From: Neocallimastix lanati (nom. inval.)
Lineage: Eukaryota > Neocallimastigomycota > Neocallimastigomycetes > Neocallimastigales > Neocallimastigaceae
Length of the DNA: 57,500 nucleotides
Reading direction: 5' to 3'
Assembly (NCBI GenBank): GCA_016946835.1
Contig: JACVTC010000023.1
Coordinates: 1,312,501-1,370,000 of the forward strand
Part shown: positions 12,936 to 24,679 of the stretch, piece after piece
Layout: each line of letters opens with the position of its first letter
Position numbering within the stretch: position 1 is the stretch's first letter
The notes under the pieces: generated by a model
What the model was told of the DNA's origin: nothing
The model's input: only the letters and a program-made list of their open reading frames with translations
The model's database searches: none
Translations under genes and position numbers: made by a program

Positions 12936-12951
12936 AAAAAAAAAGAGGGAA

Positions 12952-13264
12952 AAAAATTTCTAAGGTATTTCCATATTTAATGGAATATTCTAAGCTTAAC
13001 TTGGATGGGGCTTATATATAAGTCAGGAACAGTTAACAGTTTGTTTCCACTTCCTCTTGATCTGATAGGATTATATCGTTAACTATTCCCAAAAATGATT
13101 CAAGGAAGTCATTGGCAAAAGACACACTTGAATACGGCTTTAAGGATAAGTCTTTCTATATAAGCCTTATATTATAATTATCTTCTATATACATAAAAAG
13201 AAAGAGTACAAAGGTCTTATACTCATTATTTCCAGTCTGTAAAAAAAAAAAAAAAAAAAAAAAA
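12952..13264 (+). mobile_element. Poly(A)-ended non-coding insert (SINE-like, solo-LTR-like or truncated retroposon)
   Basis: About 290 bp noticeably richer in G+C than its surroundings, starting after an A-tract and ending in TTTCCAGTCTGT followed by about 25 A (13240-13264). It contains TATATAAG-type boxes at both ends (GGGCTTATATATAAG near 13007; CTATATAAGCCTTA near 13162). No open frame is seen. The poly(A) end suggests retroposition; the TATA boxes would equally suit an LTR. No tRNA-like A/B boxes were recognised. Confidence 0.4.
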
Positions 13265-13535
13265 TAAAAAAACACAAGGCATATTATATATTACATCATA
13301 TAATCATATAATATATTTCTTGTTCAGTTCTACTATTATATTTATTGATATTTATATTAATTATTATAAAAAAAATTAGATTTTATCAGCAAAATTAAGT
13401 ATAAGTTTTTTATATTCATTTATAACAATAATATTATTTTTTTATTAATTACTAATTTAATTTAATTTGTTAAAAGAAACATATTATGCAGTTAAAAAAG
13501 CTCTCAAAACATGACCATCCATAATCTTTTTTTTT

Positions 13536-13566
<31 letters not shown>

Positions 13567-14690
13567 CCAAAATAATAATTGGACCGTTTTTCTTTAATAA
13601 AATTTTATAGCATTATTATTTTATAATATTATTATTTTTTTTACTAAAATAATAATAATTATAATAAATAATTATAATAATAATAGCAAACTCAAGTAAA
13701 TGATATTATTCTTTACTTTATAGTCCACTTTTTTTCTTAAATTATTATTATCTATTATTATCATTTCTCAACTTTTTTTTAATAATAGATAAACATTCAT
13801 ATAATAAATAAAAATATATATAGTATAACCTATTTAAATAATATATAACCTATTAAAAAAAAGAACACATAAAAAATATTAGAAAACATCATAGTATATT
13901 CTCTTGAATAATAAAGCTCTAAATCTAAGCTAAATTTATTTAATTATCTATCCAATCCACTAATATTATCATAAATTTTAAATGTATCATGAAGTCTGTT
14001 ATTTTAAAAATTATATATTTTTATCATAATATATATTTATATTGTATTAAATTAATTTAATCGGATTTCTGAAGTTTTAAAGCTATATCTAAAGTTATGC
14101 TGAAATTATTTTCAAAATTATTTAAATTTCATATTAATTTTTTATTCTCTAAATAAACTACTAATATATTAAACTAATTTATTCTATTCTATTAATAAAA
14201 TGGTAAAACTAAACTAAAATCTTTTTAATTATGCCTTCAATTTGTTGAAATTATAATTAATTTTGAACTGAATATATTATTATTTATTTGTTACTTTTAA
14301 ATTTATTATCATAGATTAATTATACATTTTATATTTAAATATTTTGTTTTATTTTATTTAACTAATTTAAACCAGTTCTTGTTCGAAAAAATATATATAT
14401 TGTGAAATGAAACTAATTATATATTTGTTTAATTTTTCATAGAAAGTACTTCCCTATAAGCATGACACATAAACCGACTTTACTACTAAACTAAAACCAT
14501 TTAATTATACTTTTAATTTCCTGTAATTATTAAACATAAATATTATTTATTTATTATTCTAATACTAATATATATATATATATATATATATATTTTCTAT
14601 ATAATTAATTTCTAATACAATTCAAAACAATACAAGAAATTATTATAAATTAAAAGTAATATTAAATATTATTTTTTAATTATGGGAGTA
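13265..14690. other. AT-rich intergenic desert
   Basis: Contains a 21-nt T-tract (13527-13547) with a short ATT repeat and AT-dinucleotides near 14570-14592. No gene is seen. Confidence 0.5.
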
Positions 14691-14698
14691 GTTCATTT

Positions 14699-14870
14699 TG
14701 CCAAGTTGCATTTCGCCAAGTTAAAAATTATTAAATAAATAAATAAATAAAATTAAATATTATTAATATTGAATAAAAGCAAGTTTAAAAAAAAAATATT
14801 TTGAATTTTTATTTATTCATTCATTCATTTATTTATATCAATTCACCACTTGGCGAAATGCAACTCTCCT
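14699..14870. mobile_element. Palindromic MITE-like element
   Basis: GTTGCATTTCGCCAAGT at 14705-14721 is matched exactly by its reverse complement at 14848-14864, one more base pair extending the match (14704/14865). The left arm also contains the direct repeat GCCAAGTT twice. The interior of about 125 bp is AT-rich with ATAA/ATTC repeats and no frame. Terminal inverted repeats around a short non-coding core fit a non-autonomous DNA element. The true ends and any target duplication are not clear. Confidence 0.55.
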
Positions 14871-15921
14871 TTTTAATTACACCTTTATATAAAAAATTTT
14901 TTTTTTTAATAAATATTACTAAATTTTAATAACTTTATAATAATATTAATAGTAAATACTTCTTTTATTTTAAAAATAGAAATTATATTGTGGAGATTTT
15001 AAAAAAAAAGTGTTTACTACAATTTCATTTATTCTTATATAAATAGTTGGAGATAAATAACACTATTCAACCAGGAATAGATATTTATATTAATACATTG
15101 TAAAAGCTATTTTAAGGTGATAATAAAAGTTTGATTACACCCATAGATAATTTCATTATTTTTTGATTATACAAAATAAAAAAAAAAAATTATAATTTTT
15201 TATTACTACTTCTTTAAAAAATTATTTAATACAAATATTATTAATATTATTATATTTCTTTGGATTATCTATTTTTTTTTATTATTATTAAAGTATTAAA
15301 AGATTAATTTGATTTTGATCGATTTCATCTGATCTTTCTTTTATTAATATTCGAAAGGAATATTTTATATAATTTATTGATGAAGGTTATTAAAATTATA
15401 TTTTAAAATTATCACTAAATCTTGAAATAAAGGATTCTATTATATACATATTACTTCTAAAGTTTTCAATATACTTGGAAGAATCTTAAAAGTTTTTTTT
15501 TTTTATTTATTTATTAATTTATTTATTTATTTATTTATTTAGAACTTAATAATTAATACTTAACTTATTTAAAATTACATAGAGTTATATATTTTATAAC
15601 ATTTTTTCATCAATACTGATAAAATCTATAATATCAAATATTTAAGCAAAAAAAATCTAGTATTATATATATTATCATTTATGATTGATTTTTAAAATAT
15701 TATTGAAGTCAGATATAAAATTTTTTAAAAAATAATTATAATTTTTAATGAGAGAAAAGTAATTATTTTTTTTATAACTTTTAATGATATACTAAAATTA
15801 TTAATATTCCAAAGATAACATTGATTTCAAAACAAATAAATTACTTTAGGTTTACCTTCAATAATTATACAGGATTTATATTTGTTACAAAGGCGTTTGA
15901 AATTGACTAATCCCTCAATAA

Positions 15922-15968
<47 letters not shown>

Positions 15969-16152
15969 TAATTCATATATTATATATTATTGATATAAAA
16001 AAGTTAAATTACTAGTTAATTAGTTCCTGTATTTTATAAACAAAATATAATTTTTAGTATAAGTAAACTAATTAATTCATTACCATGCATAACAAAATTA
16101 AATAATTGTGAAAAAATTATTTTAAATAAATTTTATATATATTTATCCACGA

Positions 16153-16196
<44 letters not shown>

Positions 16197-17040
16197 AATC
16201 AAAAATAATAGTGAGCTTTTACATGTTAAGCAAATTCATACATCGATGACTTTTATAGTACATTGGAACTGATTTTCATAAATAAGACAGGGTTGTCTTG
16301 TTCATATAACACAATAGGAAATATTTCAATATGAGAACATGATAAAATATATAAAAGTAATATACTAATTATAGTAAAAATGATAGAAAATCCGTAATAA
16401 AAAAAAAAGTCCTATAATTAGAACAGAAATAATATCATTAATTATAAAAGATTTATATCTTAAAAATTGATTGCAAATCCTAACATAAATAATAAAAAAA
16501 ACCAAATCAATAAAAATAGATTTTTTTTCAATAAAAAAAAATTTAATAAAATTATTTTATTAATCAATTTAAATAAAAATTAATTCTTATTGTATTTTGA
16601 ACTATTAATAATTAATAACAATTACATTTACTAAATTTTTTTTAAAAATAGAAAAAAAATAAAATAAAAAAACTTTTTTTATTCATTATTTATACCTTTA
16701 GAGGTACATTATTAATATATTATATTAATTTCTATCGAATATTTAATATAATAATACATTAATTAACAATAAAATAATATAATTAAAACTCTTTGATTAT
16801 ACTAATATATTAAAAAAATAAAATACATTATTTTGAAATAAATACAATTTAAATATAGTGTTTATGTTTTTGATTAAATTAACTACAAATTGTATATATA
16901 TTTATAACTTTTAAAAAAATAAGAAATATAATAATAAAATAAATATGATAAAATAATAGTAATAATAATTTTTTTTAAAAAAAATAAGCCCAAATATTCA
17001 AGCTAAATTCGTATAACACTATAATATAGTAACACAATAT
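14871..17040. other. AT-rich intergenic desert with long A-tracts
   Basis: A-tracts at 15923-15966 (44 nt) and 16168-16195 (28 nt, directly preceded by 15 T, so a perfect A/T palindrome core). A slightly richer stretch follows at 16196-16340 without any readable frame. No gene is seen. Confidence 0.5.
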
Positions 17041-17935
17041 ACTTCTTTTTTTTTCCTTTGATCTATTATAATGATCTTTTCCTTGTTCATATCACTTTTT
17101 TTAAAAGGGATCACAATATGACAACGACAACAGTCTATCATCCATCTCGATCTATAGTAAATGCAATCAGCTAATGGTGGACAATACTAACACGATCTTC
17201 AATGGAGTTCATTTTTTATATTATTTCTGCTCCAACCTCATCATTCCATCCAAAAAGACCTCTCCCGAAGATAGAACAAGAATCAGCTGCGAATGTAAGA
17301 ATCTTATCATCGATTTCATCAATCCAGTGATCTTGGAGCTGTTAATTCACCTAAATTCAGCGCTTCTTGACCAAGTTGCTCAGCAGATATAACTTTTTGT
17401 TTATTAACAATGAACATAGTAGAATCGAGAAGTATCATTTGCTTGATTAAGCCATCTCTTTTAAAACGAAATATCAATACATATTCTTCATACTACTTAA
17501 TCCGATGAATGCTCTAGATAAATAATATGGATGATCTAGTGAAGTTAATGCATTAAGAATAATAAGTTGTGATCTGTATACAATACTTATCTATCTATAG
17601 GAGATCATAGTTGGACACATATCGGAGACACGCCAAACGAAGATTATTGAACAGATAAAGTAATACTAATCCATCGCATTATATAAGTGAAATAAACATC
17701 ATATATGAGATATGCTAATATCTATAATATGCATTACAATATAAATAGAATGGCTTAGTAATGATAGTGAGATCTATTGACTTGATATTGTTGTTTTTGA
17801 CATAGTTCGTATATATTGATATATGTCGAAGCATAATTAGATAGAGTACAAGTATCAAGATAGATTGCTACGTATACTTCATATATTAGATGATATTGTA
17901 GAACGTACCTACCTTATAAAGTTATTATAATTTAT
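17041..17935 (-). pseudogene. Decayed coding island on the minus strand, unrecognised
   Basis: About 0.9 kb with clearly higher G+C than the desert around it. On the minus strand, pieces of normal-looking protein follow each other in shifting frames: from about 17570 down, a piece containing LTSLDHPYYLSRAFIGLSS; from about 17470 down to 17320, a piece containing LIKQMILLDSTMFIVNKQ and then ISAEQLGQEALNLGEL; then, after a frameshift, WIDEIDDKILTFAADSC down to about 17215. Several stops and frameshifts show it is dead. The plus-strand 72-codon frame at 17174-17392 is the antisense of this. I do not recognise the family; either an old gene or a transposon fragment is possible. Confidence 0.4.
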
Positions 17936-18245
17936 AATAACTAAATATATTCATATAGCCCGATATCTAATATCTATGATATATTCTATGGTTATCTAGT
18001 ATGATAATATGTATTATATGATTAATTTTACAAATACTTAAATTTTCGTTAAACATTAATTTACTAAAGATATTATATTTTTTATTTAACTGGGATATCT
18101 CAAATTCTTTGTTTAAATTAAGGTTCTGCGTCGAAAGAACATATTTTAAACGCTTGAACAATGTTATGAATATATTATACAAACTTTTCAAACATTTTGA
18201 ATATATATATATATATATATTATTTTTTATAAATTGAATGATATA

Positions 18246-18291
<46 letters not shown>

Positions 18292-19066
18292 TTATATTTA
18301 AAATATGACAATTGTTATAAATATATGTATTTTACTGTATGTAATAAATTCTTAAATTTTGATTTTGATATAAATAATTTTTTTAAATATACAATATGTT
18401 TATATTTTTAAATGAATTAAATTATTTTTCATTATTTTATAATTAATTATACGAAGAAAATACATATATATTACAAAATTAATTTAATTTTTTAACATAT
18501 AAATCTTCATTATTAACATATTTATTAAAATAAAATATCAACATACAAAAAATATTTATTTTATTATTGTTAGTTTTTAATATTTATATTTTAATATTTT
18601 TTTGTATATTGATTTTTTTATTTTATAAATATATTAATAATATTAATATTAAAAACTAATAATAATAAAACAAAGATATAATAGAGAAAAAAATAGTAAT
18701 TTATTTCCTTTTTTTTTTAGTAAAAATTATTTAATATTTATGTTTAATATATATATGTAAGAAATTATATTGAAACCAATTAATTATATTTATAATAAAT
18801 TTTCTTTTGTCTTAAAATATATTAATACAATTATTAAAAAAAAACATTATATTAATAATTAAAAATTTTATTAATTATCAAGTATTATTTATAATTTTTT
18901 AATTAAAAATGATAATAGTAATTAATAATCAAATTTTAATATTAATCAATATTTCGTTATATAGGATGAAAATTTTAATCAAAGCATTTTAAACAATTAA
19001 ATGTTAACTTTAATGAATAAAATTAAAAATAAAAATAAAAATAAAAAAAATAAAGAATATTAATTA
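17936..19066. other. AT-rich desert with an A-tract and an inverted repeat
   Basis: A-tract 18252-18289 (38 nt). A near-perfect inverted repeat of about 27 bp pairs 18558-18584 (around TTATTGTTAGTTTTTAATA) with about 18645-18671, one mismatch seen besides the ends. No gene is seen. Confidence 0.5.
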
Positions 19067-19205
19067 CTTTTTGAACACTAAATACCAATTATAATTGATA
19101 ATAATTTTTAAACATAAAATAATAAATAAAAAAAATGTTAAATTAAGTTTATTGAGATTATACATTCTTTTTAATTGTTTATTAAAATATGTATGATAGT
19201 TTTAC

Positions 19206-19252
<47 letters not shown>

Positions 19253-19336
19253 AACATTTTTACAAAATATAAATATAATTGAATTATATATTATGTTTAA
19301 ATACTAACTACCAATTATAATTAATAATTAATACTA

Positions 19337-19367
<31 letters not shown>

Positions 19368-19585
19368 GATAAATAAAGTTTATTAATTTTATTCACTCTT
19401 TTTAACTATTTATAATAGTTTTACAAAATAAAAAATTATTACGTTTGAATCCTACTAACAATTGTAATTAATAATTAATAATATAATTATTGAAAAAAAA
19501 TGAAATAAAGTTTATTGATGTTAATCATTTTTTAATTATAAAATGATTTATTAAAATATGTATGCAAGATAATTTTTCAAAAATA
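19067..19585. repeat. Diverged triple tandem repeat, unit about 150-190 bp
   Basis: Three successive units (about 19067-19250, 19251-19430 and 19431-19585) share the order: ACTAAYWMCAATTRTAATTR, an A-rich run, AAGTTTATTGA-type sequence, TTTTTAAYT, and ATGATAGTTTTAC-type sequence. Two units carry long A-tracts (19207-19250, 44 nt; 19343-19367). The copies are well diverged. Confidence 0.7.
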
Positions 19586-20695
19586 AATATATATATTTAT
19601 TACAAAAAAAATTATAATATATTAAAAGAAAAGATATTACAAAAATAACTGTACTATATATGTATATAAAGACTATATTAACATATTATAAAAAAAAGCA
19701 TAATTTTTATTAATGTATCTTTAAATATAATAAACAAAACTTTTTTTATTAATTGTATTACTAATTAAAATAAATTTTTGCCGCACTTTATAAATTTAAA
19801 TTAGTATTTTTTATTTAATGTTTAAATTTTAAACTTTGATTTTAATATTTTTATTATTAATTTAAATTTATACCCATTTTTTAAAAAATATATTTAATAA
19901 AATTATTATGTATATTAGTGTTATTACACAATTTTAAGATACAAATTTATACAAATATCAAATTATTAAAAAATAAATTGACATATAAGTATAAATATTA
20001 TAAATATTACATATATAATAAAAGATTTCCCAAAATGATTATTAATTAATTGTTGTACAACAAATAATTTTATATAAATAATATCCGATAATTAAAACAA
20101 TTATCATTTAAAAATTAATATTTTTTTCTAATATACAATAATATTTACATAATAAGCAGTTCAAAAAAAAAAAAAAAAAAAAAAAAACGTTTTAATTATT
20201 CAAAATTAATATTTAAATTAAAATAAATATATTTTATCTTTCTAATAAATTTAGTATAAGCGGTTTATATTTTTATCAAAGAACTTTAAAAATATAAATT
20301 TAAAATATATAATAAAATGTTTATTATTAGAATTTTTTATATCTATAAATGTAAGTAAAAATGATAATTTTATTTATATAAATATTAATCTTAATAATTA
20401 TAAACTTAAAATTATGAATCTTATTATTAAATTTTAAAATATCATAAAGTTTTAATGATTAATTTAATATATTTTAATATATTTTTTTATTAAATAATGT
20501 AGATCACCTCAAAGTATAAATATAAAAATATTACAAAAAAAAAATATATAAATTAATCAAAAATTCATAATATTTTTTTTTTTTTTTACATTAATATTTT
20601 TATTTAATTAATAGTTTTTAAATAATTTAAATAATATAAAAATTTATTCCTATTAATAAAATAAAATACTATAAACTTTATCGTAGAAAAGAGAA
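19586..20695. other. AT-rich region upstream of the esterase gene
   Basis: No gene is seen. It includes an A-tract at 20164-20186 and a T-run at 20573-20587, about 110 bp before the esterase start. The promoter must lie here but cannot be placed in sequence this AT-rich. Confidence 0.5.
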
Positions 20696-22016
20696 ATGAA
20701 ATTAGTTTCATCTATATTATTAGTTGTAGGCTTAAGTTATAAATTAGTTAATGCCTATTCAAATTGTTATGGTTGCCAAGTAGTTACTGAAGAAGATGGT
20801 TATAAATGGGGTGTTGAAAACAATGATTGGTGTAGTAAGTATTTATAAACATAAGGAAAATATAATTCTTTTTAAAAAGAAAAAATTGAAATAGAAAAAA
20901 AAAAAATAGAATTAAAATTGAAATAATTATATATATTAATTTAATATAAATTATTTTTAAATGATTTAATTAATTAAATTAATAAAAGTAATTAATGGAA
21001 ATTGTGACAAAAATGATGCAAACAATAAATGTTTCGGTTTCCCAGAATATCCTTGTTGTAAAGGTTGTAATGTAGTAGAAGAAGATGCTTCTGGTAAATG
21101 GGGTATTGAAAATAATTATTGGTGTGCTATTAAAGACTCATGTGGCGGTGGTAATAATGGCGGTAGTAATAATAACACTCCACCAAAATCTAATTATAAA
21201 TATGATCCAGCAATTAAATTCAAAGAAGCTCCTGGAAATTATCTACAAAGATGTCAACAAGCTGGTAAGATTGTTAAAGAGAATTACAATGGTATCAATG
21301 GAGGTAACACTTTAAATGTTTACTTACCATATGGTTATGATAAGAATAAGCAATATAATATTTTCTATCTTATGCATGGTGGTGGTGAAAATGAAAATAC
21401 TATTTTTAGTAATGATGTTAATCTACATAATATTCTTGATAATATGATTATGAAGGGAGAGCTTGAACCACTTATTGTTGTCACTCCAAATTTCAATAAA
21501 TGTGATGCTCGTACTTTCTATAAGGAATTACGTGAAAGTGTTATTCCATTTGTTGAAGGTAAATATTCTACTTATGCTAAATCTACTTCCCCAGCTGACA
21601 TTAAAGCTTCTAGAATGCACAGAGCCTTTGGTGGTTTCTCTATGGGTTCAGCATCTACTTGGGCTGTTTTAATTAATTGTTTAGATATTGTTGCCTACTA
21701 CATGCCACTTAGTGGTGATAACTGGGAAGCTAATGGTGGATACGCTAAAGCTAAATCTGTTGCTGACGCTATTGACAAGTCTGGATTACAAAAGAATCAA
21801 TACTTTATCTTCTGTGCTACTGGTTCTGAAGATATTGCTTACAACAACATGAACCCACAAATTGATGAAATGAAGAAGATGAGTCAATTTGTATACACTT
21901 CTGACTTTTCCAAGGGTAACTTCTATTATCTTGTTGCTCAAGGAAAGACTCACTGGTGGGGTTATGTCAGACATTACATTTATGATGCTCTTCCATCTTT
22001 CTTCCATGAAGGATAA
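20696..22016 (+). CDS. Secreted CE1-type esterase (feruloyl/acetylxylan esterase) with two fungal dockerin modules
   Basis: Exons 20696-20834 and 20989-22016 give 388 residues; the intron (20835-20988, GTAAGT...AAAG) lies inside the first dockerin. Residues 1-20 are a signal peptide (MKLVSSILLVVGLSYKLVNA). Two fungal dockerin (CBM10-like) modules follow: residues about 23-53 (NCYGCQVV...WGVENNDWC) and about 58-97 (KCFGFPEYPCCKGC...WGIENNYWC). A Gly/Asn linker (GGGNNGGSNNN) leads to an esterase-D type alpha/beta hydrolase: MHGGGENENT oxyanion region at 175-184, nucleophile elbow GFSMGS with Ser264, probable acid Asp328 (GSED), catalytic His368 (GKTHWW). Family members release ferulate or acetate from xylan; dockerins attach the enzyme to the extracellular fungal cellulosome. 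Feruloyl and acetylxylan activity cannot be told apart here. The coding DNA is much less A+T-rich than its surroundings. Bacterial origin by transfer is common for such enzymes in these fungi (inference here). The first dockerin lacks the usual GYPCC segment. Confidence 0.93.
20835..20988 (+). other. Spliceosomal intron in the esterase gene
   Basis: GTAAGT donor at 20835 and AAAG acceptor ending at 20988, 154 nt, phase 1. Splicing joins TGT-A|TA-ATT to give WC-I-I-N-G-N-C and restores the frame of the second dockerin. The intron is nearly pure A/T, in contrast to both exons. ATTTAATTAATTAA before the acceptor may hold the branch point. Confidence 0.85.
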
Positions 22017-22773
<757 letters not shown>

Positions 22774-22777
<4 letters not shown>

Positions 22778-24633
22778 CACAACCAAAAGATAGAATTTCT
22801 AGATATGCCTTTGACCAGTTTATATATTTCAATTAGGGAAATTTGTCAAAGAAGAAAATTTCAAGGAAATTTTACTTATCTCGCTTTTCTTGATGTTAAA
22901 AAAGAATATAATTCAGTACCTATCTTTAATATTTTGACCAAATTATATAACTTAGGAATTAGAGGTAAATGTCATCTATTTTTAAGGAACCTTTATCTAT
23001 CCTGTAAAGCTAGCCTTTTTTTTTTTTATAATGGTAATCGCTCAGAAGAATTTTCGATTAATCAGGGTGTTAGACAAGGATGCCCTCTATCTCCTATTTT
23101 ATTCAATTTGTTTATTAATGATGTACTGGATGACTGTGATAAGTATGGTGTATATTTAGAATTTCAATATTATTGTGGTGGACTTTTTGCCGATGATATT
23201 GTTTTAGTGGCTCCATCTAAACAAGCTCTTAAGAAAATTTTGAATAAAGTTCATGAATGGGCTATTAAAAAATGAAATGACTTTTGGAATTAATAAGTGC
23301 TACTCTTGTTGTAAAGCTGATTAACTTTGTTAAACCGATAAATTACGAAGATCCATCTTTCTTTATTGGAAATAACAAATTACCTAAAACTGACAACAAC
23401 AATTATCTTGATATTCCTTTTGATAAATCTTTATCAATGAAGCTTTTACAATCCAAATTAAATAGTAATTTAAATGTCAAGTTAAACTTGAACTTTCGAT
23501 TTTTTTATAAATAAATCTATTCCTCTCCCATTGAAAAAATATGTTTTTAATTTCCTTTATTATTGGTCTTGTTTTATATTATGCTCCTCTCTTTGGTTCA
23601 AATAAGAGCAGATGCTCTAATACTCAAAAAACTATTAACAGAGGACTTTATTGGAGTTATGGATTTAAATCTCGTAATTCTTATATTATATTACTTGTGA
23701 ATTGAGAATATCTCCTCTTTCAGCTATCTGTACCATATCTCAATTACGCTGCTTTAGAAAATGGAAAAACTCATCATGTATTAATTAATCATCTCACTAA
23801 TAATATTCCTACGATGTCACATTACTCATGGACTAAAGAATCAAGGACTTTGGATAAAAAATTAAATGGTAAAAGAACAAGTGAAATAAAAAAGATTTAT
23901 TGGGAAAGAGATGTCTTCAAACCCTCAAAAACTAAAAAAGCAATTATTTACAAGGAGAATGATTTTGGATTTATTTCAGTAATCAAAGACTTAACATTTC
24001 AATATCCTAAGTATCAATTAGGATTCTTTTGAATTTCTCAAATTAGGTGTAGTTTTAAATTTGACATGAGTATTTCCATTAAAAGAAAAATAGTTTCAGA
24101 AGATTGTCCTAAACGTTGTACCCATGTTGTGGTGTTAGTGTACCTAGCTTTTCTCACTGGATCTTTGCCTGTAAAGAATTGGAAAATTACCAGAAATAAA
24201 TCTTTACCTTTTTTGGATGATCTCTTTTTTGAAGTTTGCAATGTTAATTGAACAAAAATCTTTGGATGTTTCTTTAGATTCAGAAAAGGATTATGATAAT
24301 AATATTTTATTATTTTATATTGAAATGGTATTCTGTTAAATCTACCATTGCTAAGAGCGTCGACGTCGAAATGATAAAGGTATGGATTTTCACCTCCCAA
24401 TGAAAGATCGGATACAGATTCGGTTGATAACACTAATGCTAAAATTATTGCTCGCAATAATGGACGCGGTGTTATCATAGATGAATGGGAAAAGTTAGAA
24501 ACTATTGTTTCTAACGCACTTTTATAATTATATAATATATATAATATATAATATTTCATTTCATGTATTTTATTTCTTAAATCATGTATTTTTTTTTATT
24601 ATTATTATAAATTAAATAAAGTTATTCTCTAAA

Positions 24634-24677
<44 letters not shown>
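22774..24677 (+). mobile_element. LINE copy A (5'-truncated non-LTR retrotransposon)
   Basis: It begins directly after a 48-nt A-tract and ends with its own 41-nt poly(A) tail (24637-24677) after GTTATTCTCTAAATCT. Order: reverse transcriptase core (22805-23275), post-RT thumb-like region in shifted frames (23276-24010), a C-terminal CPxxC remnant near 24105, the family signature AAGAGCGTCGACGTC near 24353, and a 3' region containing AATAAAG. Upstream endonuclease and RT motifs are missing, so it is 5'-truncated, as is typical of aborted target-primed reverse transcription. Frameshifts and stops make it non-functional. Same family as copies B to F in this window. Confidence 0.9.
22805..23275 (+). 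pseudogene. Reverse transcriptase fragment of LINE copy A
   Basis: 156 codons of a non-LTR reverse transcriptase. Visible motifs: YLAFLDVKKEYNSV (motif A, catalytic Asp present; the family's usual AYDS reads EYNS here), GVRQGCPLSPILFNLFIND (motif B), and GLFADDIVLVAPS with an intact F-A-D-D catalytic box at 23186-23197. The frame stops at a TGA just after HEWAIKK; the next frame resumes the same protein at MTFGINKC. The finger region that should precede it is absent. It is a truncated relic despite the intact FADD. Confidence 0.88.

Positions 24678-24679
<2 letters not shown>

Noticed and set aside
17174-17392. 72-codon plus-strand frame in the GC-richer island
   Set aside because: The minus strand gives longer, more protein-like pieces continuing beyond both ends; the plus frame is best seen as its antisense.
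24038-24559. 173-codon minus-strand frame
   Set aside because: Antisense of LINE copy A, whose family-conserved blocks read on the plus strand.
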